Positions 17,205-27,970 are shown, counted from the stretch's first letter. The stretch: DNA of 64,000 nt from Methylococcus sp. EFPC2 (GCF_016925495.1 NZ_CP070492.1:1-64000); one strand, 5' to 3'. The notes: generated by a model from the sequence alone, not told the origin. Program-made: numbers and translations.

Positions 17205-18578
17205 ATGGCCAAAGTCATCAGTCCTCAGAAAGCCTGTTCGGTCAATCCGCTCAAGATGAGCCAGCCCATAGGCAGCGCGCTGGCCTATATGGGCATCAAG
17301 AATTGCATGCCGCTGTTCCACGGCTCGCAAGGCTGCACCTCCTTCGGCCTGGTCTTGTTCGTGCGCCATTTCAAGGAAGCCATACCCTTGCAGACCACGG
17401 CGATGAGCGAGGTCGCCACGGTGCTCGGCGGGCTGGAAAACGTGGAACAGGCCATCGTCACCATCGCCAACCGGCAGAAGCCTTCCATCATCGGGATCTC
17501 GTCCACCGGCGTGACCGAGACCAAGGGCGACGACGTGGACGGTTACATCAAGATCGTGCGGGAAAAACACCCCGAGCTGGATCACATCAAGCTGGTTTAT
17601 GTGTCCACGCCCGACTTCAAGGACGCCTTCCAGGACGGCTGGGCCAAGACCGTCACCCGCCTGGTCGAAGAACTGGTCGACCCGGTGGCAGCCGATGCCG
17701 AACGCGATCCTGCCCGAGTGAACATCCTGCCGGGTGCGCACCTGACACCGGGCGATCTCGACGAATTGCGCGACATCCTCTCAGGCTTCGGCCTGGAGCC
17801 CTGGATCCTGCCGGACTTGGCGGGTTCGCTCGACGGCCATGTGCCGGACGATTTCACGCCGACCACCATAGGCGGGATCTCCCTGGAAGAAATCGCGGGG
17901 ATGGGCCTGTCCGGCCACACCATCGCCATCGGCGAGCAGATGCGCGACGCCGCCGTCGCCCTGGAAAAGAAGACCGGGGTGCCGTACACCCTGTTCGACC
18001 GGCTCACCGGGCTGGAGGTCAACGACCGCTTCATCACGCTGTGCGCCAAGCTCAGCGGCAAGCCGGTGCCCAATAAATACAAGCGGCAGCGCAGCCAGCT
18101 GGTCGACGCCATGCTGGACGGCCACTTCCATTTCGGCGGCAAGAAAATCGCCATCGGCGCCGAGCCCGATCTGCTGTGGACCTTGAGCCAGTGGATCACC
18201 GAACTGGGTTCGCACGTGGTGGCCGCGGTGACCACCACGGCCTCGCCCCTGCTCGAACATATCCCGACCGAGGAAGTCCTCATCGGCGATCTGGAAGACC
18301 TGGAAAACCGAGCGAAAGGCTGCGACCTGCTGGTGACCCATTCACACGGCCGGCAGGCGGCGGAACGGCTGCACATTCCTTTCTACCGCATCGGCATCCC
18401 CATGTTCGACCGGCTCGGTGCGGCGCATCAAACCATCGTGGGATACCGCGGGACGCGCGATCTCGTGTTCGAGGTCGCCAACATGTTCATCGCCGACGGC
18501 CATGAACCCACGCCCGATACCTGGGCACTACCGGAGCAAACTAGCCATGCTGGCGAGACGGCGCTTGCGGCTCATTAA
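17205..18578 (+). CDS. nifN: FeMo-co scaffold protein NifN
   Basis: A 457-residue NifK-like partner of NifE. It has the NifN features NPLKMSQPIGSALAYMG, one retained Cys region (GSQGCTSFGLV) and SSTGVTETKGDD, where NifK has a P-cluster Cys. The pair forms the heterotetramer on which FeMo-co is completed with molybdenum and homocitrate. It starts 8 bp after nifE, and nifX follows at 43 bp. Length is normal. Confidence 0.97.
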   Translation: MAKVISPQKACSVNPLKMSQPIGSALAYMGIKNCMPLFHGSQGCTSFGLVLFVRHFKEAIPLQTTAMSEVATVLGGLENVEQAIVTIANRQKPSIIGISSTGVTETKGDDVDGYIKIVREKHPELDHIKLVYVSTPDFKDAFQDGWAKTVTRLVEELVDPVAADAERDPARVNILPGAHLTPGDLDELRDILSGFGLEPWILPDLAGSLDGHVPDDFTPTTIGGISLEEIAGMGLSGHTIAIGEQMRDAAVALEKKTGVPYTLFDRLTGLEVNDRFITLCAKLSGKPVPNKYKRQRSQLVDAMLDGHFHFGGKKIAIGAEPDLLWTLSQWITELGSHVVAAVTTTASPLLEHIPTEEVLIGDLEDLENRAKGCDLLVTHSHGRQAAERLHIPFYRIGIPMFDRLGAAHQTIVGYRGTRDLVFEVANMFIADGHEPTPDTWALPEQTSHAGETALAAH

Positions 18579-18621
18579 GCCGGACGATGCGGAAAACGAA
18601 TCACTTTATCGTGGAGGCAGT

Positions 18622-19047
18622 ATGAAAGTGGCATTTGCTACACAGGATTTACAGCGGGTCGACGCCCATTTCGGTTGGGCGAAGAACATCGCGATCTACG
18701 AGTTGTCGGCGGAGGGCTATCAGTTCATCGAGGCCGTTCAGTTCGAGGGCGACCTGCAGGAAGACGGCAACGAGGACAAGCTCGCGCCCAAACTGGATGC
18801 CGTCAAGGACTGCGCCATTCTCTACGTGGCCGCGATCGGCGGCTCGGGCGCCGCGCGCGTGGTCGCCCAGGGCATCCATCCCATGAAGGTTCCCCAGCCC
18901 GAAGCCATCGTCGATCTCCTGGAAAAACTCCAAGTGGTCCTGAAAGGCACCCCGCCGCCCTGGCTGCGCAAGGTTCTGGCCAAGGAGACCAAGGGAGAGG
19001 AACGCGAATTCGATTTCGAAGACGAAGAAGAGGTGAAACATGCCTGA
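18622..19047 (+). CDS. nifX: NifX, FeMo-co precursor carrier
   Basis: A 141-residue NifX/NafY-family protein that binds NifB-co and the VK cluster during transfer to NifEN. The start [20 protein letters not shown] is typical, and the core ends near [21 protein letters not shown]. An acidic tail (FDFEDEEEV) follows. A GGAGG ribosome-binding site lies 6 bp before ATG. It overlaps the next gene by 8 bp, as is usual for nifX with its DUF269 partner. Confidence 0.96.
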   Translation: MKVAFATQDLQRVDAHFGWAKNIAIYELSAEGYQFIEAVQFEGDLQEDGNEDKLAPKLDAVKDCAILYVAAIGGSGAARVVAQGIHPMKVPQPEAIVDLLEKLQVVLKGTPPPWLRKVLAKETKGEEREFDFEDEEEVKHA

Positions 19048-19522
19048 AGCAGCCATAGCCGTACCCACCGAGCCCGCCGCATCCCCTCTGGATTCGGTGT
19101 TCATCAAGGAACTCGTCAAGCAATGGCGGGCCCAGGATTCCTACGGAGCCTGGGAAGGCAAGAGCGACGAACAATTGCTCGAGCCCTATGTGATCGATAA
19201 GGAAAAGCGCAAGACCATTCCCATCATCGGCGATCCCGATCCGGAGACCCTGTGGCGCATGGAGCTTTTCTACAACGCCATAGGCCTCTCCATCGAGCGC
19301 GCTAGCGGCATCATGGTTTCGCCCATGATGAAGATGTCCCACGAAGGCTTCGGTCGCCAGATACTCACGGCCGGTCGTTTGATCGTGCTGAACAAGCAGT
19401 TGCGCGACGTGCACCGCTTCGGTTTTCCCACCCTGGAAAAACTGGCGGAAGAAGGCGAGAAGCTGGTGGCGGCCGCGCTGCAGATGATAGAGAGCTACCC
19501 GGAAGTCGCCCGTTACGGCTGA
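19040..19522 (+). CDS. NifX-associated protein (DUF269)
   Basis: A 160-residue protein of the NifX-associated (DUF269) family, nearly always found after nifX. Recognisable segments are [43 protein letters not shown] and [20 protein letters not shown]. The molecular role is not established; it is thought to assist cofactor handling. It overlaps nifX by 8 bp, and a hairpin follows its stop. Confidence 0.94.
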   Translation: MPEAAIAVPTEPAASPLDSVFIKELVKQWRAQDSYGAWEGKSDEQLLEPYVIDKEKRKTIPIIGDPDPETLWRMELFYNAIGLSIERASGIMVSPMMKMSHEGFGRQILTAGRLIVLNKQLRDVHRFGFPTLEKLAEEGEKLVAAALQMIESYPEVARYG

Positions 19523-19534
19523 TCCGCGAAAGTT

Positions 19535-19556
19535 CCTTCCCCCTGCAAGGGGAAGG
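19535..19556. repeat. Hairpin after the DUF269 gene
   Basis: CCTTCCCC (19535-19542) and GGGGAAGG (19549-19556) form an 8-bp perfect stem with a short loop. There is no T-run, so it may be a partial terminator or mRNA-stability element inside the nifENX operon. Confidence 0.5.
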
Positions 19557-19607
19557 TGTTGGCGATACACAGATTGATAACCCCTAGAGTTCACGAGAGG
19601 TAACACC

Positions 19608-19793
19608 ATGTCAGGGGAAGAAGACGTCAAGGCCAAGTTTAAAAAGCTCAATGCCCAGGCTACCGCCTTGAAAATGGATCTGCACGATCTGGCGGAGGAT
19701 CTGCCGACGGGATGGGAAAAAATTCCCGAGGTTGCGAAGAAGGCTTTCGATGCGTTTCGGGAGCTGGACGAGTTTCGTAAGGCCAGCGCCTAG
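19608..19793 (+). CDS. CCE_0567-family small protein (DUF683)
   Basis: A 61-residue helical protein of the nif-associated DUF683/CCE_0567 family, with the pattern VKAKFKKLNAQATALKMDLHDLAEDLP and WEKIPEVAKKAFDAF. Family members form small helical oligomers reported to bind metal through His and acidic residues. It lies between the NifX-associated gene and fdxB, the usual order nifX - DUF269 - DUF683 - fdxB - nifQ. Confidence 0.92.
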   Translation: MSGEEDVKAKFKKLNAQATALKMDLHDLAEDLPTGWEKIPEVAKKAFDAFRELDEFRKASA

Positions 19794-19804
19794 GAGTTAA
19801 AGCC

Positions 19805-20113
19805 ATGAGCGAATTCAGCGTAGTCCTGCCCGGAGGCAAGCTCTGGGTACCCCAGTTCGTCGGCGAGATCGACCAGGAAAAATGCATAGGCTGCGGCCGC
19901 TGCTACAAGGTCTGCGGACGCGAAGTCCTGGCCATGGTCGGCATCAACGAAGACGGCGATGTGGTCAAGTTGAGCCTGGACGACGAGGACGACGAGGACG
20001 AATACGACAAGAAGGTCATGTCCATCGACAACGTCGCCAATTGCGTGGGATGCGAAGCCTGCGCGAAGATTTGCCCCAAACAGTGTTATACACACGGGGC
20101 GGTCGCCGCTTGA
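19805..20113 (+). CDS. fdxB: Nif-specific ferredoxin III, 2[4Fe-4S]
   Basis: A 102-residue ferredoxin III. Two cluster motifs are present: CIGCGRCYKVC (residues 27-37) and CVGCEACAKIC (near 81-91), separated by an acidic insertion (DDEDDEDEYD) typical of this type. It serves as an electron carrier in the nif system, probably for NifB or cofactor-maturation steps. It starts 11 bp after the DUF683 gene, with a purine-rich site before ATG, and nifQ follows at 37 bp. Confidence 0.95.
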   Translation: MSEFSVVLPGGKLWVPQFVGEIDQEKCIGCGRCYKVCGREVLAMVGINEDGDVVKLSLDDEDDEDEYDKKVMSIDNVANCVGCEACAKICPKQCYTHGAVAA

Positions 20114-20150
20114 TCTGATCCGATGCGATCCCCATAAGCAGGGTGTACCC

Positions 20151-20744
20151 ATGTTGGCCAGGAATCTGAACTACGACCCCTTGATGGTCCACGCCCGCGA
20201 TCCTCAGGATCCGCTGACTCTGGCCTTCGCTTCCGCCATCGAACTGGCGCGCAGCTCTTCCCGCCTACCCGGCGGCTTCGGGCTCGACCAGGGCGAGTTC
20301 AGCGCCTTGCTAGACGCGTATTTTCCGGGCGCGAGGGGGCTTTATCTGGCCCAGGGATCGCGTTCCTCGTGGACGGCCGGCCGGCAAGCGACCGACGAGT
20401 TCGACGATTTGCTCAAGCTGCTGTTGGAGCACCGCGTCGAGGACAGCCGGCTAAGCCGCTGGCTGGCCCACGCGGTCGCCGCCTGCTGCATGGGCGAGGA
20501 TCATCTGTGGCAGGATCTGGGACTGCCGAACCGGCAGGCCTTGTCGGATCTGCTGGCGCGGCATTTCCAGTCGCTGTTCGCCCGCAATACCGGCGGCATG
20601 CGCTGGAAGAAGTTTTTCTACAAGCAGCTTTGCGAACGTCACGGTGCTTTCGTCTGCCGTTCGCCCAGCTGTGCGGAATGCGTGGAATACGCGAATTGTT
20701 TTGGACCCGAGGAGGACGGCGCATGGCAGCCGGTGAAGCGATAG
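20151..20744 (+). CDS. nifQ: NifQ, molybdenum donor for FeMo-co synthesis
   Basis: A 197-residue NifQ. The diagnostic C-terminal Cys motif C-x4-C-x2-C-x5-C is at residues 169-183 (CRSPSCAECVEYANC); it holds a Mo-Fe-S cluster used to deliver Mo to NifEN/NifH. The conserved NTGGMRWKKFFYKQLC helix precedes it. It is the last clear nif gene of the nifENX run. Its 3' end overlaps ygfZ by 22 bp. Confidence 0.95.
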   Translation: MLARNLNYDPLMVHARDPQDPLTLAFASAIELARSSSRLPGGFGLDQGEFSALLDAYFPGARGLYLAQGSRSSWTAGRQATDEFDDLLKLLLEHRVEDSRLSRWLAHAVAACCMGEDHLWQDLGLPNRQALSDLLARHFQSLFARNTGGMRWKKFFYKQLCERHGAFVCRSPSCAECVEYANCFGPEEDGAWQPVKR

Positions 20745-21736
20745 AAGTGCAGGATACCGGTCGTGGCGCGCCCGCGTGGGCGGGGGTCGATCCGGTTACT
20801 TTCGGCGATGCGGTGGCGGATCTGTCCCATTTCGGACTGATCGCCGTGGAGGGCCCGGACGCCCAGAAGTTTCTCGCCAGCCTGTTCACGGGCGATGTGC
20901 GCCTGGTGTCGGCGAGCCAGGGCCAGTTCACCAGTTGGTGCGACGGCAAGGGGCGGATATTGACGACCTTCTGGCTGTTCGTGCGCGGCGAGGCGTATCA
21001 CATCCTCTTGCCGAAAGAACTGCTGCCCTCGACGCTAACCCGCTTGCGCCAGTTCTTGTTGCGCAGCAAGGCCACCATTTCCGATGCGACCGAAACGCTG
21101 GCGCGCGTCGGTTTGTCCGGTCCCGGTTTGACGAAGCGCCTGGCCGAGGCGCTGGGCGGCGAAGCGCCCACGGCGCGGGGCGAGACACGCAGCTATGGCG
21201 ATCTGACCCTGGTCGCGCTGGGCGGGCCGCAGCCCCGCTGGATCCTCGCAGGTCCGCCCGCGGCGGTCGAGGCCCTTACGCAAAAGCTGCAGCCCGGCCT
21301 CCTGCCGGTGGAGGCCGGGGCCTGGTCCCTGCTCGACATCCTCGCCGGGCTACCGCTGGTCAGCCCCGAGACCAGCGAGGAATTCATCCCGCAGATGCTG
21401 AATCTCGAAGCCCTGGGCGGCTTGTGTTTCACCAAGGGCTGTTATCCGGGACAGGAAGTCGTCGCCCGCCTGCAATACCGCGGCCAGCTCAAGCGCCGGC
21501 TGTATCTGGCCTATGCCGACAGCGACCGGGCCCCGCCGCCGGGTGCCAAACTCTACGGGCCGGGCACCACCGAAAGCGTGGGCTTGGTGGTATCCGCCGC
21601 ACCCTTGCCGACGGGCAAGATCGCTCTGCTGGCCGTCGTGGTCATCGAACAAAAAGCGGCAGGCGACATCCATCTGGAAGATCTCCAGGGTCCCCGCCTG
21701 GAATTCCAGGAACCGGATGTCTCCGCCGCTGCCTAA
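20723..21736 (+). CDS. ygfZ: YgfZ-type folate-binding Fe-S repair protein
   Basis: A 337-residue YgfZ/GcvT-like protein that binds folate and supports assembly or repair of certain [4Fe-4S] enzymes such as MiaB. The signature K-G-C-Y-x-G-Q-E is present as TKGCYPGQEVVARLQYRG. ATG 20723 has a strong GAGGAGG ribosome-binding site within nifQ and overlaps it, so the two are co-translated. Fusion to a nif transcript could raise Fe-S repair capacity during diazotrophy; this is inference. Confidence 0.9.
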   Translation: MAAGEAIEVQDTGRGAPAWAGVDPVTFGDAVADLSHFGLIAVEGPDAQKFLASLFTGDVRLVSASQGQFTSWCDGKGRILTTFWLFVRGEAYHILLPKELLPSTLTRLRQFLLRSKATISDATETLARVGLSGPGLTKRLAEALGGEAPTARGETRSYGDLTLVALGGPQPRWILAGPPAAVEALTQKLQPGLLPVEAGAWSLLDILAGLPLVSPETSEEFIPQMLNLEALGGLCFTKGCYPGQEVVARLQYRGQLKRRLYLAYADSDRAPPPGAKLYGPGTTESVGLVVSAAPLPTGKIALLAVVVIEQKAAGDIHLEDLQGPRLEFQEPDVSAAA

Positions 21737-21771
21737 ACCCTGCGTAATCCGGATAGTGAAGAGGCATGCCT

Positions 21772-22152
21772 ATGAATCGTAAGTCGCGCGAATTGAAGGT
21801 CGCGGTCAAAACCGTCTACCTGGGCGATCAGTCCCATCCCGAGGGCGATCGCTACACCTTCGCCTATACCGTGACCATGCAGAACACCGGCACGGTGGCG
21901 GCCAAGCTGCTGGGGCGCCGCTGGGTCATCACCGACGCCAACGGCAAGGTCGTGGAAGTCGTGGGTGAGGGCGTGGTGGGCGAGCATCCTTACCTGCGGC
22001 CCGGCGAGGCTTACGAATACACCAGCGCGGCCACCATAGAAACGCCAGTCGGCAGCATGCACGGCAGCTACCAGCTCATCGCCGACGATGGCGTGCCCTT
22101 CGAGGCGCCGATTGCCGCATTCAGTCTCGCCATCCCGCGTCGTTTGCATTGA
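21772..22152 (+). CDS. apaG: ApaG protein
   Basis: A 126-residue ApaG-domain protein with a fibronectin-type III-like fold. The family pattern is clear: YTFAYTVTMQNTGTVAAKLLGRRWVITDANG, VVGEHPYLRPGEAYEYTSA and GSMHGSYQ. ATG 21772 is better spaced from the GAGG site than ATG 21766. ApaG is linked genetically to cobalt or magnesium resistance and nucleotide metabolism, but its activity is unclear. Its stop overlaps the ald start (TGATG). Confidence 0.93.
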   Translation: MNRKSRELKVAVKTVYLGDQSHPEGDRYTFAYTVTMQNTGTVAAKLLGRRWVITDANGKVVEVVGEGVVGEHPYLRPGEAYEYTSAATIETPVGSMHGSYQLIADDGVPFEAPIAAFSLAIPRRLH

Positions 22153-23258
22153 TGAGAGTCGGTGTCCCCAAAGAGATCAAAGATCAGGAAGGGCGCGTCG
22201 CCCTGACGCCGGCCGGTGCCGCCGCCTTGGCCGGGCACGGCCATGAGGTGCTCGTGCAGTTGGGTGCGGGCCTGGGCTCGGGCTTCGCCGATGCCGATTA
22301 CGCCGCGGCCGGGGCCCGGCTGGTCACGGCCGATGAGGCCTGGGCCGTCGACCTGGTGGTCAAGGTCAAGGAGCCTTTGGCGAGCGAATACGGCTATTTG
22401 AAGAATCAGCTGCTGTTCACCTATTTCCATCTGGCCGGGGTGCCGCGCGAACTGACCGAGGCCTTGCTGGCCGAAAAAACCACCGCCATCGCCTACGAAA
22501 CCCTGGAAGACGGAACGGGCCGCCTGCCTTTGCTGGCGCCCATGAGCGCGGTGGCCGGCAACATGGCGGCTTTGGTCGGCGCGTATTACCTGGCGCGCAA
22601 CCACGGCGGCAAGGGCGTGCAACTGGGCGAAGTGCTGGGCGTGCGCCATGGCAAGGTGCTGGTCATTGGCGACGGCGTGGTCGGCACGCATGCGGCGCGC
22701 AGCGCCCGGGGCCTGGGTGCGGAGGTCGTGGTGGCCGGTCTGGATCCCGCCAAAGGCGAGAGCCTGCGGCGCGACATCGCCCCCGACATCGAGTTTTTCA
22801 TCTCGACCCCGGAACTCATCGCCCGGCACGTGGCGGATGCCGACCTGGTCGTGGGCGCCGTGCTCCGTAAAGGTGCAAAGGCGGATTACGTGGTGACCGA
22901 AGACATGGTGCGTTCCATGCAGCCGGGCTCCGTGCTGGTCGACGTCAGCATCGACCAGGGCGGCTGCATCGCCACCTCCCGGCCGACCTCCCATACCCAC
23001 CCGGTATACGAATTGCATGGCATCTTGCATTACTGCGTGACCAATATGCCGGGGGCTTATCCACGCACTTCGACCCTGGCGTTGACCGAAGCGACCCTGC
23101 CTTATGTCCTCAAGCTGGCGGACCTAGGCTTGGAGGCTCTGCGGGAAGATGCCGGTTTCGGCAAGGCGCTGAACGCCTACCAGGGGCATCTCACCTGCCG
23201 GCCGGCGGCCGAAGCCCTGGGGTTGACGGAGCGCTACCGGGATTTCGCCACGCTTTGA
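22152..23258 (+). CDS. ald: Alanine dehydrogenase
   Basis: A 368-residue NAD-dependent L-alanine dehydrogenase that interconverts alanine with pyruvate, ammonium and NADH. Typical features are the start [20 protein letters not shown], the catalytic Lys/His region ([24 protein letters not shown]) and the Rossmann loop [15 protein letters not shown]. It is translationally coupled to apaG (TGATG). In methanotrophs Ald assimilates ammonium, which would suit a nif-adjacent position, though that link is inferred. Confidence 0.95.
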   Translation: MRVGVPKEIKDQEGRVALTPAGAAALAGHGHEVLVQLGAGLGSGFADADYAAAGARLVTADEAWAVDLVVKVKEPLASEYGYLKNQLLFTYFHLAGVPRELTEALLAEKTTAIAYETLEDGTGRLPLLAPMSAVAGNMAALVGAYYLARNHGGKGVQLGEVLGVRHGKVLVIGDGVVGTHAARSARGLGAEVVVAGLDPAKGESLRRDIAPDIEFFISTPELIARHVADADLVVGAVLRKGAKADYVVTEDMVRSMQPGSVLVDVSIDQGGCIATSRPTSHTHPVYELHGILHYCVTNMPGAYPRTSTLALTEATLPYVLKLADLGLEALREDAGFGKALNAYQGHLTCRPAAEALGLTERYRDFATL

Positions 23259-23328
23259 TACGCCCCGCCGCGGCCCAGCCCGGCGGCTCACTAAAGCTCC
23301 ACGACACTTGAACCTTGGAAGACCGAAC

Positions 23329-23973
23329 ATGCTGAGAGACCGCTACACCCATCCGAGTGAAACGCGCGCCGCCGGCGGCCTGGTGCCCGTGGTCATCGAA
23401 CAGTCCGCGCGCGGCGAGCGGGCCTTCGACATCTATTCGCGCCTGCTGAAGGAACGTGTCATCTTCCTGGTGGGCCAGGTCGAAGACTACATGGCCAACC
23501 TGGTGATCGCCCAATTGCTGTTCCTTGAATCGGAAAACCCCGACAAGGACATCCATCTTTACATCAACTCGCCCGGCGGGCTGGTGACGGCGGGGCTGGC
23601 GATCTACGACACCATGCAATTCATCAAGCCGGACGTCAGCACCCTGTGCATAGGTCAGGCGGCCAGCATGGGCGCCTTGCTGCTGGCCGGCGGGGCGGCC
23701 GGCAAGCGTTATTCCCTGCCGCATTCCCGGGTGATGATCCATCAGCCTTTGGGCGGCTTCCAGGGCCAGGCCAGCGATATCGACATCCATGCGCGGGAGA
23801 TCCTGTCCGTGCGCGACCGGCTGAACGACATCCTCGCCAAGCACACCGGCCAGCCGCTGGAGAAGATACAGGGCGATACCGACCGCGACAATTTCATGAC
23901 CGGCGAGGATGCCGCGAACTACGGCTTGATCGACAAGGTGCTGACCACGCGGGATCTGCCCAAGAGCGAATGA
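23329..23973 (+). CDS. clpP: ATP-dependent Clp protease proteolytic subunit
   Basis: A 214-residue ClpP serine peptidase. The catalytic Ser lies in [11 protein letters not shown] and His in [18 protein letters not shown], with Asp in the following helix region. The axial-loop start [29 protein letters not shown] is canonical. ATG 23329 with a GGAAGA site is preferred to an earlier ATG at 23308. clpX and lon follow in the standard order; trigger factor, usually upstream, is replaced here by ald. Confidence 0.97.
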   Translation: MLRDRYTHPSETRAAGGLVPVVIEQSARGERAFDIYSRLLKERVIFLVGQVEDYMANLVIAQLLFLESENPDKDIHLYINSPGGLVTAGLAIYDTMQFIKPDVSTLCIGQAASMGALLLAGGAAGKRYSLPHSRVMIHQPLGGFQGQASDIDIHAREILSVRDRLNDILAKHTGQPLEKIQGDTDRDNFMTGEDAANYGLIDKVLTTRDLPKSE

Positions 23974-24026
23974 CGGGCGCCGTGTGCCAACTTTAGATTT
24001 CTAACAGTGGGCTAGGGGTAACGACG

Positions 24027-25298
24027 ATGAGTGACGAAAAGAGCGGCAAAGACACGGGCGGTAAGGTGCTGTACTGCTCTTTCTGCGGCAAGAGCCAGAA
24101 CGAGGTTCAGAAGCTGATCGCGGGCCCTGCGGTTTTCGTCTGCGACGAATGCGTCGAACTGTGCAACGACATCATCCGCGAAGAGCTGGAAGGCAAGGCG
24201 AACGAGGCCGTCAGCCATCTGCCCAAGCCCAAGGAAATCAAGGGTGTGCTGGACGAATACGTCATCGGCCAGGACAAGGCCAAGCGCATCCTGGCGGTCG
24301 CCGTCTACAACCACTACAAACGGCTGCGCGCGCAGACCCGGAAGGGCGACGTCGAGCTGGCCAAGAGCAACATCCTGCTGATCGGGCCCACCGGCTCGGG
24401 CAAGACCCTGCTGGCGGAGACCCTGGCCCGGGTGTTGGACGTGCCCTTCACCATCGCCGATGCGACCACGCTGACCGAGGCCGGTTACGTGGGCGACGAC
24501 GTGGAAAGCATCATCCAGAAGATCCTGCAGAAATGCGATTACGACGTGGAAAAGGCCGAGTCCAGCATCGTCTACATCGACGAGATCGACAAGATTTCCC
24601 GCAAGTCGGACAACCCTTCCATCACCCGCGACGTCTCCGGCGAAGGCGTGCAGCAGGCCTTGCTGAAACTGATCGAAGGCACGGTCGCCTCGGTGCCGCC
24701 GCAGGGCGGACGCAAGCATCCGCAGCAGGAGCTGGTCCAGGTCAACACCGCCAACATCCTGTTCATCTGCGGCGGCGCCTTCGCCGGCCTGGACCGCACC
24801 ATACGCTCGCGCCATGAAAAGGGCGGCATCGGCTTCTCCGCCGAGGTCAAATCCAAGGACGACCGCCGCAACATGGGCGAAGTGCTGGCCGGCGTCGAGG
24901 CCGAGGACCTGATCCGCTACGGTCTGATCCCCGAATTCGTCGGCCGCTTGCCGGTGGTGGCGACGCTGGAGGAACTGGACGAGGCGGCTTTGATGCAAAT
25001 CCTCACCGAACCGAAGAACGCCCTGGTCAAGCAATACCAGAAGCTGTTCGAGATGGAGGACTGCGAGCTGGAATTCCGTCGGGATGCGCTCGAGACCATC
25101 GCCAAGAAAGCCTTGGAGCGCAAGACCGGGGCGCGCGGCCTGCGCACCATCATCGAGCAGGCCTTGCTGGACACCATGTACGAGCTGCCTTCGGAGACCC
25201 ATGTCGCCAAGGTCGTGGTCGACGAAAAGGTGGTCAAGGGCGAGGTTCCGCCGTATCTCATCTACCAGAACGAAGACAAGCAGTGCGCTTCCGCATGA
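24027..25298 (+). CDS. clpX: ClpX unfoldase
   Basis: A 423-residue ClpX, the AAA+ unfoldase partner of ClpP. It has the N-terminal zinc domain ([20 protein letters not shown]), Walker A ([11 protein letters not shown]), Walker B (IVYIDEIDK), pore loop GYVGDD and sensor regions. Length is normal. It starts 53 bp after clpP. It is a housekeeping gene with no sign of transfer relative to its neighbours. Confidence 0.98.
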   Translation: MSDEKSGKDTGGKVLYCSFCGKSQNEVQKLIAGPAVFVCDECVELCNDIIREELEGKANEAVSHLPKPKEIKGVLDEYVIGQDKAKRILAVAVYNHYKRLRAQTRKGDVELAKSNILLIGPTGSGKTLLAETLARVLDVPFTIADATTLTEAGYVGDDVESIIQKILQKCDYDVEKAESSIVYIDEIDKISRKSDNPSITRDVSGEGVQQALLKLIEGTVASVPPQGGRKHPQQELVQVNTANILFICGGAFAGLDRTIRSRHEKGGIGFSAEVKSKDDRRNMGEVLAGVEAEDLIRYGLIPEFVGRLPVVATLEELDEAALMQILTEPKNALVKQYQKLFEMEDCELEFRRDALETIAKKALERKTGARGLRTIIEQALLDTMYELPSETHVAKVVVDEKVVKGEVPPYLIYQNEDKQCASA

Positions 25299-25412
25299 GT
25301 TTCACCGGCTAGCAGACCGCCATCTTGTGCGCTCCGGGCCTTTTCGGTCCGGGGCGTGGAGGACCTCTGTGCGTGTACCGACACTTACCGTTGACTAACG
25401 AAGGCTCCCATC

Positions 25413-27830
25413 ATGACGACCGAAATGCTCGAAACCGTAAAACTGGAAGACAGGCAGGTTCCGGTATTGCCGCTGCGCGATGTGGTGGTTTATCCGCACA
25501 TGGTGATGCCGCTGTTCATCGGCCGGGACAAGTCGATCGAAGCCCTGGATCAGGCCATGCTGCGCGACAAGCAAATCCTGCTGGTGGCGCAGAAAAACGC
25601 CGAGCTCGACGATCCCGGCTTCGACGATTTGTTCGAGGTCGGCACCCTGTCGAACATTCGTCAATTGCTCAAGCTGCCGGACGGCACCGTCAAGCTGCTG
25701 GTCGAAGGCGGCCAGCGCTGCAAGGTGCTGAGCTACACCCTGGCCGGCAAGCATTATGTGGCCGAAGTGGAGCCGCTCGCCGACGTCGTGAGCCGCGGCG
25801 AGCAGGAGATGGAGGCCTTGACGCGCGCGGCCGCCAACGCCTTCGACCAGTACGTGAAGCTGGACAAGCGCACCTCGCCGGAAGTGCTGAATGCCCTGGC
25901 GGGCATCGATGATCCCGCCCGCCTGGCGGACACCATCGCCACCCATCTGAACGCCAAGATCGAGGAAAAACAGGCGGTCCTGGCTTTGGACGACGTCGCG
26001 GCCCGTCTGGAAAAACTGATCTCGCTGATGGAAGGTGAGGCCGATCTGCTGGAGATGGAAAAGCGCATCCGCGGCCGGGTCAAGGACCAGATGAGCAAGA
26101 ACCAGCGCGAGTATTACCTCAACGAGCAGATGAAGGCGATCCAGAAAGAACTGGGGGACATGGAAGAGGTGCCGAACGAGTTCGAGGAGCTGGCCCGCAA
26201 GGTGGAAAAGGCCGGCATGCCCAAGGCCGCGCGCGCCAAGGCCGAGGTGGAGCTGAACAAGCTCAGGCAGATGTCGCCCATGTCGGCGGAAGCCACGGTG
26301 GTGCGCAACTACATCGACTGGATGGTCAATGTGCCCTGGAAGAAGCGCACGCGGGTCAGCCTCGATTTGAAGAAGGCCGCCGAGCTGCTGGAAGCCGAGC
26401 ATTACGGCCTGGACAAGGTCAAGGAACGCATCCTGGAATATCTGGCCGTGCAGCAGCGGGTGAAGAGCATGAAAGGCCCCATCCTCTGCCTGGTCGGCCC
26501 GCCCGGCGTGGGCAAGACCTCGCTCGGCCAGTCCATCGCCCGCGCCACCAACCGCAAATACGTGCGCATGGCCTTGGGCGGCGTGCGTGACGAGGCCGAG
26601 ATCCGCGGCCATCGGCGCACCTACATCGGTGCTTTGCCCGGCAAGATCCTGCAGAACCTGGCCAAGGTGAAGACCCGCAATCCCATGTTCATGCTGGACG
26701 AAATCGACAAGATGGCCATGGACTTCCGCGGCGATCCGGCCTCGGCCCTGCTGGAAGTGCTGGACCCGGCGCAGAACCACACCTTCAACGACCATTATCT
26801 GGAGGTCGATTTCGACCTGTCGGAGGTCATGTTCATCGCCACCGCCAACACCCTGGACATCCCGCCGGCCCTGCTCGACCGCATGGAGGTCATTCGCCTC
26901 GCCGGCTATACCGAAGACGAAAAGATCAACATCGCCCTGCGCTATCTGATCCCCAAGCAGATCAAGAACAACGGCTTGAAGGACAAGGAGATCCAGATCA
27001 CCGAATCGGCGGTGCGCGACGTCATCCGCTTCTACACCCGCGAGGCCGGCGTGCGCAGCCTGGAACGCGAGATCGCCAAGATCTGCCGCAAGGTGGTCAA
27101 GAGCCTGGTGCTCAAACCCAGCACCAAGAAGGTCCTGGTCACCCACCGCAATCTGGAGAACTTCCTCGGCGTGCAGCGCTACCGCTACGGCCGCGCGGAG
27201 GAGAACGACCAGGTCGGCCAGGTCACGGGGCTGGCCTGGACCGAGGTCGGCGGCGAATTGCTGACCATCGAGGCCGCCATCATGCCGGGTACCGGCAAGC
27301 AGACCTATACCGGCAAGCTGGGCGAGGTCATGCAGGAATCGATACGCACGGCGGTGACGGTGGCGCGCACCCGTTCCGAAGAGCTGGGCATCGCGCCCAC
27401 CTTCTACCAGAAGGACGACGTGCACATCCACGTGCCCGAGGGCGCCACACCCAAGGACGGTCCCAGCGCCGGCATCGGCATGTGCACCGCCCTGGTTTCC
27501 GCGCTGACCAAGATCCCCGTGCGCTCCGACGTGGCTATGACCGGCGAGATCACCCTGAGGGGCGAAGTCCTGCCCATAGGCGGCTTGAAGGAAAAGCTGC
27601 TGGCCGCCCACCGCGGCGGGATCGAGACCGTGCTTATTCCTAAGGAAAACGAGAAGGACTTGGCCGAGATCCCCAAGAACGTCAAGCAGGATCTGCGCAT
27701 CGTCCCGGTCCGCTGGATCGACGAGGTGCTCAACATCGCCCTGCAGCGCAAGCCCGAGCCCCTGGCCGCGCCGCTGCCGGTCGAGGCGGAAAGTGCCAGT
27801 GCTCATGGAGGCGCGATTACCGCGCATTGA
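25413..27830 (+). CDS. lon: Lon protease
   Basis: An 805-residue LonA protease. Domains in order: N-terminal substrate domain ([20 protein letters not shown]), AAA+ module with Walker [12 protein letters not shown] and Walker [10 protein letters not shown], and peptidase domain with the catalytic Ser/Lys dyad ([27 protein letters not shown]). A strong hairpin ends the clpP-clpX-lon block, separating it from nifF. Confidence 0.98.
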   Translation: MTTEMLETVKLEDRQVPVLPLRDVVVYPHMVMPLFIGRDKSIEALDQAMLRDKQILLVAQKNAELDDPGFDDLFEVGTLSNIRQLLKLPDGTVKLLVEGGQRCKVLSYTLAGKHYVAEVEPLADVVSRGEQEMEALTRAAANAFDQYVKLDKRTSPEVLNALAGIDDPARLADTIATHLNAKIEEKQAVLALDDVAARLEKLISLMEGEADLLEMEKRIRGRVKDQMSKNQREYYLNEQMKAIQKELGDMEEVPNEFEELARKVEKAGMPKAARAKAEVELNKLRQMSPMSAEATVVRNYIDWMVNVPWKKRTRVSLDLKKAAELLEAEHYGLDKVKERILEYLAVQQRVKSMKGPILCLVGPPGVGKTSLGQSIARATNRKYVRMALGGVRDEAEIRGHRRTYIGALPGKILQNLAKVKTRNPMFMLDEIDKMAMDFRGDPASALLEVLDPAQNHTFNDHYLEVDFDLSEVMFIATANTLDIPPALLDRMEVIRLAGYTEDEKINIALRYLIPKQIKNNGLKDKEIQITESAVRDVIRFYTREAGVRSLEREIAKICRKVVKSLVLKPSTKKVLVTHRNLENFLGVQRYRYGRAEENDQVGQVTGLAWTEVGGELLTIEAAIMPGTGKQTYTGKLGEVMQESIRTAVTVARTRSEELGIAPTFYQKDDVHIHVPEGATPKDGPSAGIGMCTALVSALTKIPVRSDVAMTGEITLRGEVLPIGGLKEKLLAAHRGGIETVLIPKENEKDLAEIPKNVKQDLRIVPVRWIDEVLNIALQRKPEPLAAPLPVEAESASAHGGAITAH

Positions 27831-27842
27831 GCCCATAGGTCT

Positions 27843-27872
27843 TGTGGGAGCGGGCCAAAGCCCGCTCCCACA
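27843..27872 (+). terminator. Hairpin terminator after lon
   Basis: A perfect 13-bp stem, TGTGGGAGCGGGC (27843-27855) and GCCCGCTCCCACA (27860-27872), with a CAAA loop, 12 bp after the lon stop. It has no T-run; a repeat of REP type is equally possible. Confidence 0.65.
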
Positions 27873-27954
27873 GTGATGATTGGGATTGTCAGGCAGGCCC
27901 ATGCCTGGGTATCTCGCGGAGCGGCAGGAGCTTTAAGTTACCGACTTCGGAAAA

Positions 27955-27970
27955 TGGTTTTTGCTGTGCA
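27955..27970 (+). promoter_or_regulatory. Possible sigma-54 promoter of nifF
   Basis: TGGTTT-TTGCT-GTGCA keeps the GG-N10-GC core but deviates at three other consensus positions. It is 98 bp before nifF ATG. I find no perfect TGT-N10-ACA site upstream, so NifA control is less certain than for the other nif promoters. Confidence 0.42.
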
